NCBI GenBank assembly: GCA_903879335.1
Contig: CAIRLC010000017.1
Coordinates: 124,001-188,000 of the forward strand
DNA from: an uncultured Pseudomonadota bacterium
GTDB lineage: Bacteria > Pseudomonadota > Gammaproteobacteria > Steroidobacterales > Steroidobacteraceae
Length of the DNA stretch: 64,000 bases
Direction: 5' to 3'
Under the pieces are notes generated by a model. It was not told where the DNA came from. It did no database searches and worked only from the letters and a program-made list of their open reading frames with translations. The first letter of the stretch is position 1. Every line of letters starts with the position of its first letter. Shown here one piece after another: positions 63,192 to 64,000 of this stretch. Made by a program: the position numbers and the translations under genes.

Positions 63192-64000
63192 GCCGCGCGT
63201 GGGACACTATTGTCATCGGGGCGGGCCACAACGGCTTGATCTGCGCACAGCAGCTCGCCAATGCCGGCCATAGCGTGTTGGTTCTCGAAGCCGGGGCAAC
63301 CGTCGGCGGATTTGCTGCGAACCGTGCGTTCGCCCCAGGGTTCCATGCGGCGGTCGGCGCGCACCTCGTGCACCAATTCTCTGACAAACTCAGTCGGACA
63401 TTGGAGCTTGAGCGCCACGGTCTGCGCTGGGCGGCTCGCCAGCTGGCGACAACCGTCATATCTGCGGATGGTCAGCTGCGTATCGGCGGCGGTCAGGTAG
63501 ACGGCGCCAATGCAAAAGATGTGGCCGCTTGGCGGCATCTGGCGGCACGGCTGAATCGCTTCAGCCGCTTCCTCGCCAGCATCAATGCGACCTGCCCTCC
63601 CCGACTCGGCACGGCGAGTTTTGAAGATCGGTGGAGTCTCCTCAAGATGGGACTTCGACTGCGCTTGCTTGGCAAACGGGATATGCGAGAGTTTTTACGC
63701 GTCGCAGGCATGAACGTCTATGACCTGGCGACCGACGAACTAGCGGACCCACTACTGCAAGCTGCACTCGGCATGGACGCCATTCTCGGCTCCAATTTCG
63801 GCCCGCGAGCACCCGGCACCGTGCTGACGCTACTCAGTCGTCGCGCAGGCGAATCCGTCACCCGTTCCGGGTATTCCATTCCCATGGGCGGCGTTGCTAG
63901 CTTATCGAATGCACTTGCAATGGCAGCACAGGCCGCTGGCGTCACGGTCCGTACCGACGCGCCCGTTGCTGGCATCGTTGTCGACAATGACCGTGTGGTG
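63188..64000 (+). CDS. FAD-dependent oxidoreductase, CrtI-like, N-terminal part
   Basis: Partial gene cut by the window end; 271 codons are present, all open. It begins MSRAWDTIVIGAGHNGLICAQ with FAD motif and VLEAGATVGGFAANR, then LGSNFGPRAPGTVLTLLSRR, parallel to LGPRSPGSAYVLLHHY of the preceding protein, so the two are paralogues. ATG 63188 lies in an ATGA overlap with that gene. The two may form a heterodimer (inference). Confidence 0.85.
   Translation, partial: MSRAWDTIVIGAGHNGLICAQQLANAGHSVLVLEAGATVGGFAANRAFAPGFHAAVGAHLVHQFSDKLSRTLELERHGLRWAARQLATTVISADGQLRIGGGQVDGANAKDVAAWRHLAARLNRFSRFLASINATCPPRLGTASFEDRWSLLKMGLRLRLLGKRDMREFLRVAGMNVYDLATDELADPLLQAALGMDAILGSNFGPRAPGTVLTLLSRRAGESVTRSGYSIPMGGVASLSNALAMAAQAAGVTVRTDAPVAGIVVDNDRVV

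Noticed and set aside
61584-64000. Carotenoid biosynthesis operon
   Set aside because: CrtI-like flavoproteins alone do not support this; no phytoene synthase or cyclase is seen and the neighbours are amine-related.

Overview
The window is a dense catabolic region for methylated amines and one-carbon units (choline, glycine betaine, dimethylglycine, sarcosine and related quaternary amines). It is moderately GC-rich. A TonB-dependent receptor, GlxA/AraC, LysR and BetI-like regulators and heterotetrameric sarcosine oxidase operons point to an aerobic, Gram-negative proteobacterium. A gammaproteobacterium is my best guess from the receptor and TPR-sulfotransferase style, but the sequence does not prove it. 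No rRNA, tRNA, CRISPR array or intact insertion sequence was seen.

Layout. 1-9.5 kb: the N-terminal part of a GlxA-type (GbdR/SouR-like) regulator, divergent from an operon of a dimethylglycine-dehydrogenase-like flavoprotein, a complete sarcosine oxidase (soxB-D-A-G) and a lipoprotein-type polyamine/betaine-like binding protein. 9.6-15.2 kb: an XRE-cupin regulator leading two more dimethylglycine-dehydrogenase-like genes. 15.4-19.1 kb: a zinc-less alcohol dehydrogenase, folD and a non-pyrrolysine MttB-family methyltransferase. 19.7-28.8 kb: a TonB receptor, then a translationally coupled run of two TPR-sulfotransferases, a second MttB homologue and a signal-less PhnD-like binding protein. 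28.8-33.6 kb: a YehZYXW/OsmF-type quaternary amine importer followed by a membrane desaturase. 33.8-41.2 kb: a second complete soxBDAG operon with a fourth dimethylglycine-dehydrogenase-like gene. 41.5-49.5 kb: a less coherent stretch with a Fic AMPylase carrying its own palindromic operators, a 22-bp perfect hairpin, an MFS/ALDH/enolase/GFA operon, a 3-hydroxyisobutyrate-dehydrogenase-like gene and a decayed Doc toxin. 49.5-64 kb: LysR/GMC choline-dehydrogenase-like plus HD-domain gene, orphan PotB/PotC-type permeases, a TetR-Rieske fusion, betaine-aldehyde-dehydrogenase-like ALDH, two Rieske oxygenases, a class III aminotransferase and two CrtI-like flavoproteins, the last cut by the window end.

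How the genes fit together (inference): importers bring in quaternary amines. GMC dehydrogenase and ALDH could make betaine. Rieske oxygenases and MttB-type methyltransferases could remove the first methyl. Four DMGDH-like enzymes and two sarcosine oxidases would remove the next ones onto tetrahydrofolate, and FolD would process the methylene-THF.

The most unusual object is the 490-residue protein at 54580-56052. It is a BetI-like TetR repressor fused to what looks like a decayed Rieske ring-hydroxylating oxygenase that has lost the CxH histidine and the mononuclear-iron ligands. It may be a dead enzyme turned into a ligand sensor. A matched pair of TATACGATCGT sites between the nearby Rieske and aminotransferase promoters is a candidate target.
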